Program-made: the position numbers and the translations under genes
The notes under the pieces: model-generated
Told to the model about the DNA's origin: nothing
What the model saw: only the letters and a program-made list of their open reading frames with translations
The model's database searches: none
Assembly (NCBI GenBank): GCA_033439685.1
Contig: JAUEDM010000009.1
Location: 806,001 to 870,000 of the forward strand
Reading direction: 5' to 3'
Source: Apodospora peruviana
Taxonomy: Eukaryota > Ascomycota > Sordariomycetes > Sordariales > Lasiosphaeriaceae
DNA: 64,000 nt
Shown here: positions 47,721 through 58,985 of the stretch, one piece after another
Layout: each line of letters begins with the position of its first letter
How positions within the stretch are numbered: the first letter of the stretch is position 1

Positions 47721-48710
47721 CGTGACGAAGGTCTACAGAGCCTGGGCTTGAAGTTACTTAGGCACTCGACTGATATTTTCAGAGTATATATGATAGAACC
47801 TTTTATATCTCTACAAATTTGGAAAGTCAGCCTAACTCGGCTGTCCCGGGACCATGACACACTCCACTATGGACAGCTGCAAGGAACCTTTCCTGTTTTC
47901 CATCCATTGTATGATAACCTCTGTAATGCAGCCCTACCCACCGCATTTTCCTCATCTCGGACCTTGTGTAACTGTAAGCACTAGACTCGGGAAAACACGT
48001 AATACCACCACCCACTGGGCAGGTAAGCAGGTGAGACTTAGTCTCGGACTTGGGCTTGGTGTCTCGGACATATTTGACCCTCACATGGTGAGGCTGACAG
48101 GTGGTCTTGGACGAATATGTGAGCAATGCTGACGCTCGGAAGGATTCAATAATGACGTAACGTACATTACCACGTGGTGGGCGGGCATGAACTGCTTAAT
48201 ATGAACTCTTCAAGACCCTTGGACAGGAAGTGAGCCAGGACAACCAACCAAGCTGAGCATACATGTACCCCTCGCCAAGGGTGTCGTTGCATAAAAGGAA
48301 CTACGACAGGTACAACTGACCAACTGAGAGTATGTTGCGTAAATGGAACTTATTAAGTTATGCTTGAACAAGTTACCCAGTTATTTGCTATCGAGTCTGG
48401 ACTGTATCACCGTCATCTGAGGGCATATCTAGGACATAGACTGTAAGGCTCTCGTTCTGTGTTTTGTGAGCAGACAGCTCGCACGGCGTGAAACTTGCAA
48501 GCAGTATAACATGAATGATTCTTTTTGATTGTACCCTCCTCAGTATGCTAATCAGCAGCTTTTGCTAATGGAAATGGACGGAAATTGCCGGATCACGATG
48601 ATCAGCCAAGAAACGCAATAATACATCAAGGATTAGAGCACACTGCACGAAGGAATTCCACCATTGCCAGATAATGCAACACCTCCTCTGTTCTCCCACC
48701 TTCCGCAAGT
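47721..48710. other. Intergenic region
   Basis: No gene is recognised. It is upstream of the hydrolase and downstream of the ABC transporter. Confidence 0.45.
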
Positions 48711-51275
48711 TTACCGCTCAATACTCTTATCCGTTTTATCCGCCGTGGTCTGCTTCTCCCACATGGCTCGGTACTTTCCTCCCTCGATACCCAGCAGCTC
48801 TGCGTGCGTTCCGCGCTCGACAATAACCCCCTTGTGAAGCACCACGATCTGGTCCGAGGTCGTGATCGTCGACAAGCGGTGCGCGATGGTGACGGTAGTC
48901 CTCCCAAACGTGACCCGCTCCAGCGCGTCCTGGATCTGACGCTCCGTGTGTGAGTCGAGCGACGCCGTGGCCTCATCCAGCAACAAGATACGCGCGTCCT
49001 TGAGAATCGCCCGCGCAATGGCCACGCGCTGCCTTTCTCCGCCAGAAAGCTTGAGCCCGCGCTCGCCAACCATGGTCTCGTACTGGTCCGGAAAATCCAT
49101 GATGCGGTCGTGGATGTTGGCGGCCTTACAAGCTTCGTAGACGTCGACCTCGGTGGCGTTGGGGTTTGCGTATCGCAGGTTGTACATGATGGTCGCGTTG
49201 AAGAGCACCGTGTCCTGCGGCACCACGCCGATGCTGCGCCGAAGGCTGTCGAGCGTCAGGTCGCGTATGTCTTGGCCGTCGACGGTGATGGCGCCCTCAT
49301 CGACGTCGTAGAAGCGGAAGAGGAGCTTGAGGCAGGTGGACTTGCCGCTGCCCGACTCGCCGACGATGGCTGTTTTGGTACCAGGCGCCACTTTGAAGCT
49401 GATACCGTCGAGAGCGGGCTTGTTCTTGCCGGCCTTGCCCTGGTACGCGAACCTGACGTCTCGGAACTCGACCTCGCCTCTGGGGTTGGTCAACTTGACG
49501 GCGTCAGGCTTCTCCACGACGCCAGACGTCTCCTTGAACAGATCCAGCATGCGCTCCGCTTCAATGAGGTTGTTCTGGAGCATGGTGTAGTATGTTCCGA
49601 AGAAGTTGAGCGGTCCCTGGAGCTGGGTGAAGTATACAATCAAGCTGACAAACTCCGACACGGTCTGCTGGCCAATCGAGATCTTGTAGGCCGAGACGGC
49701 AACCAGCAGCGCTGTGCCGATGGAGAAGATGGAGCTTTGCGTGAGGTTAAGTCCGTTTAGAGACCACTGCACCAGGCGCTCAGCCATCTGGTAGTTGACC
49801 ACCTGGCCGCGGAAGCGCGCGGTCTCGGGACCGACGGCGCAGTTGTGCTGAACTGTCTCGTAGGCCATAATAGCGTCCGTCTTGACGGCATCCATCTCTC
49901 GCGACTTGGTGGCCATGTTCCTCCGTTGCCGGCCGCGGTACTTGGTCATGTAGATGGTCAGGAAGATGTACGACCACATGATGAAGAAGACGATGATGGT
50001 GTAGAAGGCATCGTATTTGACAAAGAACAGGACGCCGGCGACAAAGATGTCGAAGATCATGGGGAAGACCTGGAACATGAAGTTCTCGAGGAAGCTGTTC
50101 ATGGCGGCGCCGCGGCTGAGGGCGCTGGTAACCTCACCAATCTTTTTGCTGAGGTGGAAGTCGAGAGACAGGCCCAAGACGTGCTCGAAGGCGGCGCAGG
50201 AGAGACGGCGGAAGAGCGATTGTGACACGGGTATCCATAGAACGGACCGGGTAGCGCCGATTGCACCTTGATTGCCCTGCAGTGCTCGGTAAACGACGTA
50301 GAGGACGATGTCCCGATAAGGAATGTGGCCGTATCCGAGGGACTCGACCAACTTACCGAGCTGCAGGGGGACCATCAGGTTGACGACGCGCTGGCAGATC
50401 AGCAGAATGACGCAGATAACGACGATGACCTGGTACAGGACGGAATCTTTCGGCCAGAGATATGGAAAGAGGACGCGGAACCCGGCTATATAGTCGAGCC
50501 ATCCGGAGTCTTGAGCATCTCGCGGCTTTCCAGCTCGGGGCGGCCCTTGGCCGTTTTCCAGCAGCCCTTGACGCTCCCCGGCTGTCGAGCTTAGAAGTGA
50601 TGATCGCAGGGCGAAGTAGCGACGCACCATGATCCCGATCATAACAAGCAAGATGGCGATTCTGGCCAGTCCCAACCCGATTAGCGCGTAGAGTGGACGC
50701 GCGGGCACGTCGATGAGGTTTCGTTCGTTGACAAAGAGTGCTAACACGACGGCCTCGAGGAATACGGCGGCAATCCACGAATGGCAGTGCGAAGCGGTTG
50801 GCGACCACGGTCCATCGGGGTTGGGCAGCAGGCCGGCGAGGAAGTAGAGCAGGAGGCCAACATGGGCGGCCAGGTATGCGCTGTAGGGGAAATTGTTCTC
50901 GGCGTCGTCGATGTCGCGTTGTGGGCCGCGGACAGCATCGACAACCACAAGGACGATGGAGCTGAGAAACAGCAGGGCCACTATGCCTTGACAAAGCCAT
51001 ATCAGCCAGGCGTAGAAACGGCGGATGCTGTCGGCCTCCTTTGAATTGTCGTATACCTCGGCGCCATCGCCACCCTTTCCACGCCGTTGTCGGGCGCGGT
51101 AGTAGTAGATCGACTGGGATGTAATCAGGACCAGAAAGAGTCCTATAGGATATGAGTAAAAGGCAACCTGGAGTCCCAGCTGAACTCCGGCCATGGTTGC
51201 GACTTTCTGTTGGTGTTGGCCAAAATTTGGGATCCGATGTCGTCGAACGGATTTTGCCGGGGATTGATTTGTCAA
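48711..51275 (-). CDS. ABC half-transporter, HMT1/ABCB6 type, 854 aa
   Basis: One exon. Start candidates are 51275 and an internal Met at about 51194. The N-terminal ~250 residues add several membrane helices before the core TMD, as in fission yeast Hmt1 and human ABCB6. The NBD shows GESGSGKS (Walker A, about residue 639), VPQD (Q-loop), LSGGERQRVAIA (signature, about 743), ILLLDEA (Walker B, about 763) and IAHRLS (H-loop). The order TMD-NBD and the size fit this subfamily. Relatives act in vacuolar or organellar membranes and export glutathione- or phytochelatin-bound metals or porphyrin-like compounds. The substrate here is inferred from family only. Confidence 0.92.
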   Translation of the reverse strand: MTNQSPAKSVRRHRIPNFGQHQQKVATMAGVQLGLQVAFYSYPIGLFLVLITSQSIYYYRARQRRGKGGDGAEVYDNSKEADSIRRFYAWLIWLCQGIVALLFLSSIVLVVVDAVRGPQRDIDDAENNFPYSAYLAAHVGLLLYFLAGLLPNPDGPWSPTASHCHSWIAAVFLEAVVLALFVNERNLIDVPARPLYALIGLGLARIAILLVMIGIMVRRYFALRSSLLSSTAGERQGLLENGQGPPRAGKPRDAQDSGWLDYIAGFRVLFPYLWPKDSVLYQVIVVICVILLICQRVVNLMVPLQLGKLVESLGYGHIPYRDIVLYVVYRALQGNQGAIGATRSVLWIPVSQSLFRRLSCAAFEHVLGLSLDFHLSKKIGEVTSALSRGAAMNSFLENFMFQVFPMIFDIFVAGVLFFVKYDAFYTIIVFFIMWSYIFLTIYMTKYRGRQRRNMATKSREMDAVKTDAIMAYETVQHNCAVGPETARFRGQVVNYQMAERLVQWSLNGLNLTQSSIFSIGTALLVAVSAYKISIGQQTVSEFVSLIVYFTQLQGPLNFFGTYYTMLQNNLIEAERMLDLFKETSGVVEKPDAVKLTNPRGEVEFRDVRFAYQGKAGKNKPALDGISFKVAPGTKTAIVGESGSGKSTCLKLLFRFYDVDEGAITVDGQDIRDLTLDSLRRSIGVVPQDTVLFNATIMYNLRYANPNATEVDVYEACKAANIHDRIMDFPDQYETMVGERGLKLSGGERQRVAIARAILKDARILLLDEATASLDSHTERQIQDALERVTFGRTTVTIAHRLSTITTSDQIVVLHKGVIVERGTHAELLGIEGGKYRAMWEKQTTADKTDKSIER

Positions 51276-51981
51276 TTGGATGCTTTCGCTGTGACATCAG
51301 AACGCCTCGTTTGGGTCCACATCCAATCGCGTGTCCTGCGCGTCGTTTCATTGGCTGGTAATTGGAGGGTGGTCAAAGCGGGGTCGGAGAGACTCGGAGC
51401 TCCGTCGCTGGATTATCGGACACGAGCCGCCAGCTGCCAAACAACTGCAATCACTTCGTCTCTCAACAGGGGTCAGGGAGATGGAACTAGGGGGCGACAG
51501 GATGTTAAAGAGCTAACATCGTGTGTCAGCATTGTGAACCTCGTCTTCGATCCGTTCTCACATGCGCAAGCAAAAATAACCTCATTGTGTGGAAGCATCG
51601 ACTGCGCAGACCTGATTCTCGATCGACGTTGGCTTTTCCTTCGGTCTCGAGCCACCGAGGGGGCCAAGCATGAACCAACGCATGTTTGTATATTCAGACT
51701 GAAAAGTCATGATTCACAGTCTCTAACTTTATGCAGAGGCTTCTCACATGCTGTGAAAAAACATCACTTTTTCCATGTGCCGCGACTCCCACCATCTGCG
51801 TCACCCCACAAATAATTGTACACCATTAACATTTTGTGGCAGCTCGCTCTGCAAAAGGCAGACCGCATGTCCAAATCAGTTTTTCGCGCATCATCTTCTT
51901 CGAAATACGAAGAAGTAGGTACGCAACTGCTTCCCAGGGCACACAAATTCACCGCCATTAGGAACCGCACAGCCAACCACA
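51276..51981. other. Upstream DNA shared with the tandem cysteine-rich family
   Basis: The stretch at about 51852-51895 (AGACCGCATGTCCAAATCA...CGCGCATCA) matches 52772-52806 before the second copy. The match shows that the upstream region was duplicated along with the genes. No gene is recognised. Confidence 0.5.
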
Positions 51982-52356
51982 ATGATGCTCGCCATCCACC
52001 TTCCACAACGGCACGATGGTTTGCAACTGCCAGATGAGGGACAATGCCGGTTACCACATGTCTGCTTTCAAGCTGGGTAAGCGGTTAATTTATGTTACCT
52101 GGCACAGTTATGTCTTATTCTACTTTTTGGTGGCCCTTGACTAATACTAAATAATTGTTGTCTGCTAGGCAACTTGCTCAGCAACATCAATGGCCTCGTC
52201 AGTTGCTGGGGCCCCGATAACTCACAGCCATGGAAAGGGGATGAAGATCATGACCTGTGCGTAATCAACATGAGACGGCTCCTATCTGTTCGGGTCTGGA
52301 ACACCAACTGGTTGTACGCGCACTGGCTCTGGATAAGTATCAATACCGGCACATGA
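51982..52356 (+). pseudogene. Copy C of the secreted cysteine-rich family, internally deleted
   Basis: The start (MMLAIHLP, at 51982) and leader are nearly identical to copy B. Directly after it the DNA jumps to the middle of exon 2 (HNGTMVCNCQMRDNAG), out of frame with the start, and the whole Cys-rich first exon is missing. The exon-2 donor (GGGTAAGC, at 52077) and exon 3 (from 52169: NLLSNINGLVSCWGPDNSQ) keep their splice sites and match copies A and B. The ORF continues to 52356 because the original stop region has changed. A deletion between start and exon 2 is the simplest explanation. Confidence 0.8.
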
Positions 52357-52626
52357 GAGAAGTCGGGTACACCTGGGAGGTGGGTGGTTCAGCAATAATT
52401 GGCCAGAGCCCCTACGTGCATCAACAACTGTTATGACGACGAGGAATATAGATACCACTTTACCTCACTGCTTAGAGTTTTGTTATGTATTTTCGGTGCT
52501 TATTTACACAGGACACCTTTCTTGTTGCCGTATTCCTCCCTAAACTAAAGCTGTTTCGATTCAACTTAGGAAGCCGACAAATCCATGACTGGCACGGGAA
52601 TCAATCCCGGAAGCAGCGTTGTTACA

Positions 52627-52705
52627 CAACGTTTTCCAGAGATGAGAGAGAAAATAAGGGGTGACACCAGACCAAAGGAACGAGCACAGCAGTGTCACAT
52701 GTCAA
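52627..52705. repeat. Duplicated flank between copies C and B
   Basis: GTTTTCCAGAGATGAGAG through ACAGCAGTGTCACATGTCAAGC matches 54078-54151 (with substitutions), about 1450 nt downstream. Confidence 0.8.
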
Positions 52706-52906
52706 GCATACCAGCTAGGTGCGTCACTCAACAATTAGATGTACAAATTTCCAGACAGCCCATAAAAGGTAGACCAAATGTCTAAATCACTTGTTCGCGC
52801 ATCACCAAAGGGAGTGCCCAAGAGTTAAATCTGTCTTGGCCCGCCACTGCTTCCCAAAGCACACACACACCCGACACACGGCCACTGGGAATAACACGGC
52901 CAACCA

Positions 52907-53662
52907 ATGATGCTCGCCATCCATCTTCCTTTATACTTACTCCTATTTATTAAATTTCGTGGCTGCCGAACCCCCACCCGACAATGATAACGACCGCGAT
53001 GATAACAACCGAGGGAAGCTCTCCGGCGCGGACGGCTTGCTGACCTGGCACGCCGGCCTGACATGCGACCCCTGTTCCCGGACCAGAAACGCGAAACTGC
53101 CACTCCTCTACATGTCTTGCTCGAACAACGGCTCGACCAACCCGGCACATTTCCTTACCTTTTCGTTTCTGGACTTGTCGCTCTGCTTGGCCAATGACGA
53201 CGGACACGTGGTGATGAAGAATGTAAATGAAATGCAGCACCCAGAGTAACCGCCCCAACACTTCTTTTTATATCTGCTGTTCAATTCGTTCTTTACTGAC
53301 GTTCTTTTTTGTCCTTTCCGCCAGTTCAAACTGGAAGGAAACATGCGAGTGTTCACTAGTCTCACCCTGGAGATGGCACAACGGCACAATGGCATGCGAA
53401 TGCAAGCAGAAGGATAGCCAAGACTTCCACATGGGTCCTTTTCCGCTTGGTGAGTCTCCAACTCTTTTGTCGGCACAGGCCAAACCAATCATTTCGTCCT
53501 CGGATTTTTTAGTTTTGTTTTAGGATGTATAGGTAAGTTACTAATAATCATGTATAATTATTAGGTGAGAGGCTCACCAACATCAGCGGCCTCATCACTT
53601 GCTCATGGCCGGGCGGTTCACAGCCGTCTGTCAAGGGAAATAGGACCACTGTTTGTGTCTAA
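52907..53662 (+). pseudogene. Copy B of the secreted cysteine-rich family, one-base frame break near the signal peptide
   Basis: Exons 52907-53245, 53325-53449 and 53565-53662 correspond one-to-one with the intact copy A. The start MMLAIHLPLYLLL looks like a signal peptide. The following frame is out of step with the conserved Cys-rich part, which is open from about 52965 (AAEPPPDNDN). One extra A in an AAA run at about 52956-52958 accounts for the break. All later splice junctions keep the frame: CDPC, MSC, LCLANDDG, then TCECSLVSPWRW, HNGTMACEC, and finally LTNISGLITCSW and TVCV. Either the copy is dead or an assembly error is present. Confidence 0.72.
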
Positions 53663-54440
53663 TTAAGCCACAGAAACACTTCCTATTTGGGTTTGGTTTT
53701 GTTTGGAGTTTATTAGTGAGAACTCAGGCACTCAGGAGAGATATCCATGACGGGGAACATATGGGAATTCCTACCTGCGTTACTAGCCACTACAGTCCCG
53801 CGAGGAGAGATATGGAGATGGTCTTGCTCTGCTGCTTATATCTATACCATTCGATTTACTTTCTTTTATAACAAAACGCGTTTTTCAAAAAAATAAAAAA
53901 AAATTGAATAAATCTTGTTCTTTATGTCAAACTACAGTACATAGAAATGGCAATGACGGGTAAGCCAGTGCCCTATTGCCAAGTAGGCTCGAGGATGTTG
54001 CAGTGTGGTTATGCAACCAATAGCATTACGCAAGGAAACTCCATGCACGGGACTCAGAGAACCGGCGTACCATCAATGTTTTCCAGAGATGAGAGAAAAA
54101 GAGGAGTGATACCAGACCAAAATCGATGCACAGCAGTGTCGCATGTCAAGCTTGAGATCCTGAGTTGTTCATTGCGCGACGGCAGTCAGTCCTGACCAAA
54201 CCGCTGCGTCACCCCCGAAAAAGAAACAGCAAGGTTACCAAAGGGACCCTTCCTGATAAAGTGGTCAAGTCCAACACAGAAAAAGTCATTTCTTGCGCCA
54301 GGCATCTTCCTAGACAAAAATATCACCGCGAGCAGCAAAACAAAATTCCATCTTGACCACATACATAGCCGAGCACTCAGCACTTCCTTAAATCTTCTCA
54401 ACAACAATAGTCATCCATCCTTGGGAACGAAGAAAGCAAA
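53663..54440. other. Spacer between copies B and A, with a duplicated flank
   Basis: It contains 54078-54151, the counterpart of 52627-52705. No gene is recognised. Confidence 0.5.
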
Positions 54441-55239
54441 ATGCTTATCCGCATCATACTCCTCTTGACCGCCTTCCTCACAGCAGCAGTCCCCGTCGTC
54501 CAAACAGAAGAGAACGGCACCACCAGTCTGGAAACGCGAGATGGCCCCCAGAAACCAATCACCTGGAGCTTTCCCGTCGGCAGAACATGCCTGCCCTGCG
54601 CCTCAACAGGCTGGAACTTTCCCCTGCTAGCATTCATGTGCTCGGTCCAGGGGTCGGAAGACCCGAAGATGATGACCCGTTTTTCGTATGTCGACGTGAG
54701 CCCCTGCTTCAACAACGACGACGGAGAAGTAACCAACAAGACGCTCCTTACCAACCATAAGTAAGCCCACCCACCCCTCCCCCCTTGCAACCTACTTATA
54801 CTTCATCAACTTTCTCTGCCAGTAGTCTGCTTTCTAACGGACTCTGTCTTTTTTAGCGGCGATTTCACCGACACCTGCAACTGCGCCCTCGTATACCCCT
54901 GGCAATGGGGAAACGGTACAATGGTGTGCACCTGCAAGAAGAGCAAAGAACTACACGAAGGTGTCGAGATCACGTCCACGGATGTTTACCCCCTCGGTAA
55001 GTGCACCTGCACATCATCAAAACGAGCCCAGCCTACCAGCTCTTGTTCCTTCTACGTTTTCCTGCTCATCATTCATTCTCTCTCTTTTCTTCTCCTCCTT
55101 TTGTACCACTGGCCAACACTAACAACCCATTTTGTCGTGTAAATTAGGCGACATGCTCACAAACACGGACGGTATCGTCGGCTGCTCGGGCGCGAATGGG
55201 CAGAGTGCGCAAGGAAAAAAGATGTATAAATGTTTCTAG
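54441..55239 (+). CDS. Copy A: intact secreted cysteine-rich protein, 183 aa
   Basis: Exons 54441-54760, 54857-54996 and 55148-55239, with introns of 96 and 151 nt, join in frame. The N-terminal MLIRIILLLTAFLTAAVPVV is a signal peptide. The mature part is acidic and N-glycosylated (NGT, NKT sequons). It has ten Cys in a fixed order: RTCLPC, FMC, SPCFNNDDG, DTCNCALVYPWQW, NGTMVCTC, GIVGC and YKCF at the end. The same order is seen in copies B and C. The length and Cys number resemble small secreted fungal proteins that act in the host apoplast, but no known effector motif is recognised. The function is unknown. Confidence 0.85.
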
Positions 55240-55905
55240 CCACTGGCGAAAGCGGATTTGGGACGTGGTTGGTGGTACCACGCACGGATCGTTGGTTTTC
55301 GGGTGACATGCTTTGGTTAGACTGGGAGGATTTTGGGTTCATTTTACATTTCTTCTTAACTTTTCTCCATACACGCGGTACATTACGTTGCTGGCTTTTT
55401 ACCCATTTGCATACAATACACAGTTGGTTAGTGACACTGAAGAAGACTGATACTCACCGCTTTTAGCAGGAGCAGAGAGGTGCTCGTCAACTTCACATGA
55501 AGGACAATGCAAGACCAAGCACCATATATCACATCTCACGACACGAAACTCAGATAAACATGAAATATGATAACAGTGACTGAACTATGTACTCAACAAA
55601 GAAAACCCAAGGCATGTATGGTACAATACAATGACCGGGAGGTATATGACAAAAAGAAACGAAAATAGAAAACGTGGCATTCCCAAACGCGGATGCAATG
55701 CAAAATGGCCCGAGCCATGAAAAATTCTACGATACCAGCAACGCGACGGTATCTCATCGCAGCACCAGTGATACAAAACGCCAGTTCCTGCTTGCCCTGC
55801 AGGTCCCCCGCACGAGGTCCAAAGCCTCCGTGTGTATAAAACGCCCAACGACAAGTCCTCTCATCAAGTGCGACCATGCGCACACAACCTCTGCATGTCA
55901 TCCAC
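55240..55905. other. Intergenic region between convergent genes
   Basis: No gene is recognised. Confidence 0.45.
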
Positions 55906-57444
55906 CTACTCAATGGCAGACGACGTGGCAGCCTCGCCATGCAAAACAGGATTGACACGATCATCCCACTCGAACCGGAAATCCTCACCAAGCTCCTTGC
56001 GAATCGCCGTCTGGACTGCCTCAAGCACGTTCTTGAACACGCCAAAGTTGGCGGGGTTCTCCTCATCGTTCTCCCCGCCCTGGAAGACACCGGTCCGGAC
56101 GAGGCAGGTGTTCCAGCCGTACATGTTGCCGCCGACAATGTCCGAGGCCGGGTTGTCGCCGATCATGTAGACGTTGGCCGGCACCCGCTCCTCGCCGTGG
56201 ATCTGCTCCATCCACGACGCAATCACCTCGTCAGCGTACTTGTACGTGGCCAACTCGGGCTTTCCGTAGACGACACGCTCGAGATCGACGCCCGTGAGGG
56301 ACTTGTACATGGCCTCCAACCCGATGCGGAATGCGCCCTGGCTCATGCGCGGAATGGGATGCTCCGTCGGGCACAGGAAGTCGCCCTGCGAGAAGTAGAT
56401 GGGTATCCGCTCCGAAACGGGATCCTCGGCGACGGTACCCAGCCGCCCGTTCTTCGACCGGAGCAGGTCGATGATGATCTGCAGGTCGGTCGCGTAGTCG
56501 CGGGAGTCGGAGAACACCATGATGGCCTCGATGTTGACCTTGCTGAAATCACGAGGCCGCGCCGTCGCGCGCTCCTCCTCGGTGAACACCCTGTAGGGCG
56601 CAACGGACGGGTCCCATGCGATGATGTCGTTAGGGACGATGATGTCCTTGAACCCATACTCCTCTGCGACCTCGCGGCAGCGATAGCCCTCACCACCGAC
56701 GACGAGGACGGTGCCGTAGTACTCCGCCAATGCACGCATGGGGGTGTGGCTCTGGATGAACTGATCGGTGGAAACGGGGTTCTGGAGGATCTTGGAAAGC
56801 TGCTGTGTCCGTGCCAACTCTGGCTTGCCAGAGCCGTTGGTGAGGAAGATGTGAGGAATCTTGATGCCCAGCTCGTTGTCCCCGTTGAGAATCTCAAGCA
56901 CGCGCTTGCCTTCAGGGATCAGCCGATCTCCGTGGACCAACACGCCGTCAATATCAAAGACGAACGCCATGTTCTTTGCGGCCTTGACCTTGTCAGAGAA
57001 CACATCCTGAACGCGTGCAGCTAAGAACTCGCGCGTTGGCTGGATGGGTGGCATCCCCGGGCGAGTCGGCTGCCCCAACGCAGCCTGGGTGTCGGGAAGA
57101 GTGACATTGCTAAGTCGGGACTGTCGCTTGGACCGCGGAATGGGTAGTGCGGCACCGAAAGAATTGCGAGAGACTCTTCTCTCCTTCATGGACGGGGCGG
57201 CAGAGAGGCTAAGCCGGAACTTATCGGCATCAGCAACCGGTGACCGGATGGCCGGGACCTCGATCGTGTTGTGTGATTCCCCGGTTGGTGATGTCGGAAT
57301 GGTGATTGTGCTCTCAAGAGCGGCCCGAATTTGGTTCCAGCTTTCTTTGTGGGAGTGAGTTCGTGGCTTATCGTCCCCGACGGGAGAACGAGGTGGAGTG
57401 TCAAGGGACCCGTTGGTCTTTTCAGTATTCTGGAACGTCGTCAT
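55906..57444 (-). CDS. HAD-superfamily hydrolase, CECR5/YKR070W type, 512 aa
   Basis: One exon. The first ~150 residues are Ser/Pro-rich and probably disordered. The HAD domain follows. FVFDIDGVLVHGD holds the nucleophile Asp164 and acid/base Asp166. IFLTNGSGK is motif II, YGKPELATYKYA carries the motif III Lys, and MIGDNPASDIVGGN is motif IV. A large cap segment lies between them, as in class IIA HAD phosphatases. Fungal relatives related to yeast YKR070W are often called mitochondrial, but no targeting signal stands out here. The substrate is unknown. Confidence 0.9.
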   Translation of the reverse strand: MTTFQNTEKTNGSLDTPPRSPVGDDKPRTHSHKESWNQIRAALESTITIPTSPTGESHNTIEVPAIRSPVADADKFRLSLSAAPSMKERRVSRNSFGAALPIPRSKRQSRLSNVTLPDTQAALGQPTRPGMPPIQPTREFLAARVQDVFSDKVKAAKNMAFVFDIDGVLVHGDRLIPEGKRVLEILNGDNELGIKIPHIFLTNGSGKPELARTQQLSKILQNPVSTDQFIQSHTPMRALAEYYGTVLVVGGEGYRCREVAEEYGFKDIIVPNDIIAWDPSVAPYRVFTEEERATARPRDFSKVNIEAIMVFSDSRDYATDLQIIIDLLRSKNGRLGTVAEDPVSERIPIYFSQGDFLCPTEHPIPRMSQGAFRIGLEAMYKSLTGVDLERVVYGKPELATYKYADEVIASWMEQIHGEERVPANVYMIGDNPASDIVGGNMYGWNTCLVRTGVFQGGENDEENPANFGVFKNVLEAVQTAIRKELGEDFRFEWDDRVNPVLHGEAATSSAIE

Positions 57445-58985
57445 GGTTGTTGGTGTATACAGGTGAAGGGAACGTCGGTGAAGTATTGTTGTTCAAGATT
57501 CGAAGAGCACACCCGAAAAAAAAGGAGGGTATTCCGAAGGTCTGGTCTTTAGATCGTTCGGTTGGAGGGCGGCAGGGCAAGCTTGATGAGATGGATAAAA
57601 CTCAGATCCCGTGAGTCGACATCGTTCCTTATATCGAGGACTGCGCTGTGTTCGTTTTCGTTTCCACCGCCGACTTAGACATCAGCTCGAAAAGCTCAGA
57701 CGACAATCGTATCCCCATTCGTCCCCATACACCGCGGTACCTGAACCCCTGAATTGACTGCGAACAATCCGCTTGTCACACCACTGCGCCGCAGGCTCCA
57801 ATATGACGCCATGGTTGGGCTGAATATGTGAAAGAGACTCCATAGATTCCCCACGACCGCCAGGGCATCATGCAGTGAACGAAAATTCATCGGGGATTTC
57901 TCATGGAGCCCTGCATTGCCCATGATCCTGAAACGATTTCCCATTACACAACCTCTGAGAGGGGCGATGACGCAAGTGGCCAAAGACCCGACGATGGCGG
58001 GCACTTTGAGGAGACTGGGAGGATACCGTCGAGAAGCCAAGTGGGCTGATTTGCGGGTTGGAGGCCTGTCGCGGCTTGATAGAAGAACCCGTCAGCAGCC
58101 TTATCCATCGACTAACCTCAGTAACCTGATCTAAGGGACGCCTTGGGGTCCATCAAGGGTCCAACGTTAAAAACTGGGCGGCAAGATATCAAGATAAAGA
58201 GGTGGAGAAACATGCTGCGGCTCTGTGCGTCCCTGCAGCATTTGCAGTGGCCCGCGAGCCGACTTCAGCCCGACTCACCGGCACCCGAGCACGAGCCGAA
58301 TGGCAGGTCAGGATGGCGGCGACAGCCGGGAACTGGGAACGGGAGAACGTGCCGAAGCGGCATGGGGATGCTTGGAGGAACTCGGTGAAGGGCCGCCCCC
58401 TGACTCGTGATGCTTGGAGCCGCCTGACGATCCGGCCTTGTTTCGTCCAAGTCGCAAAAACTCAAAACCCAGAAAATTGGGCCGCCCAGGAAACGGGTGA
58501 CTGCGGCTTTTTAGTGCAATGCCTCATGCGTTCCGTCCATGTCCGTTGTCTGGCAGGGTCCAACTGCATTGGCGATGGAACACAAAGTTCAACACGTGGA
58601 CCCGGTGCGTCATCTTGTGGGACCCTGTGGAAAATCCCAACGGTTGCCGCCCGCCACTTGCCGCCCGTCTGCGACTGAATCCCTGAAAGTCGCCAGATAG
58701 CGAGTCGTCGGCCCGGCCACAGCTTCCAGTTCTGAACCACAGCTGACGATAGAAGGACGGCAAAATTCTCTTGTTCGTAGGGGTGCATTGATTGGACAGT
58801 GATATCGATTTCGACTTGGCGAGTGTCAATCAAAATCTGAGCCATCCCAAAGAACCGCAGTTTCGAAGCAAGTGCAGCTCACCATTAACGTTCCAAATCG
58901 CACGACATCGAGATATCTGCACCGCCCACAGTCCTGTTTCTCACCCCAGCAAGGATACGCGCGCCAAGCTCGTGACCGACTCAAG
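57445..58985. other. Intergenic region between divergent genes
   Basis: It holds the promoters of the HAD hydrolase and the aldo-keto reductase. No gene is recognised, although several short frames exist. Confidence 0.45.

Noticed and set aside
50353..51351. 332-codon frame overlapping the ABC transporter start on the same strand, in another phase
   Set aside because: The overlapping transporter has all ABC motifs. This frame is Arg/Pro-rich, typical of out-of-frame GC-rich coding DNA.
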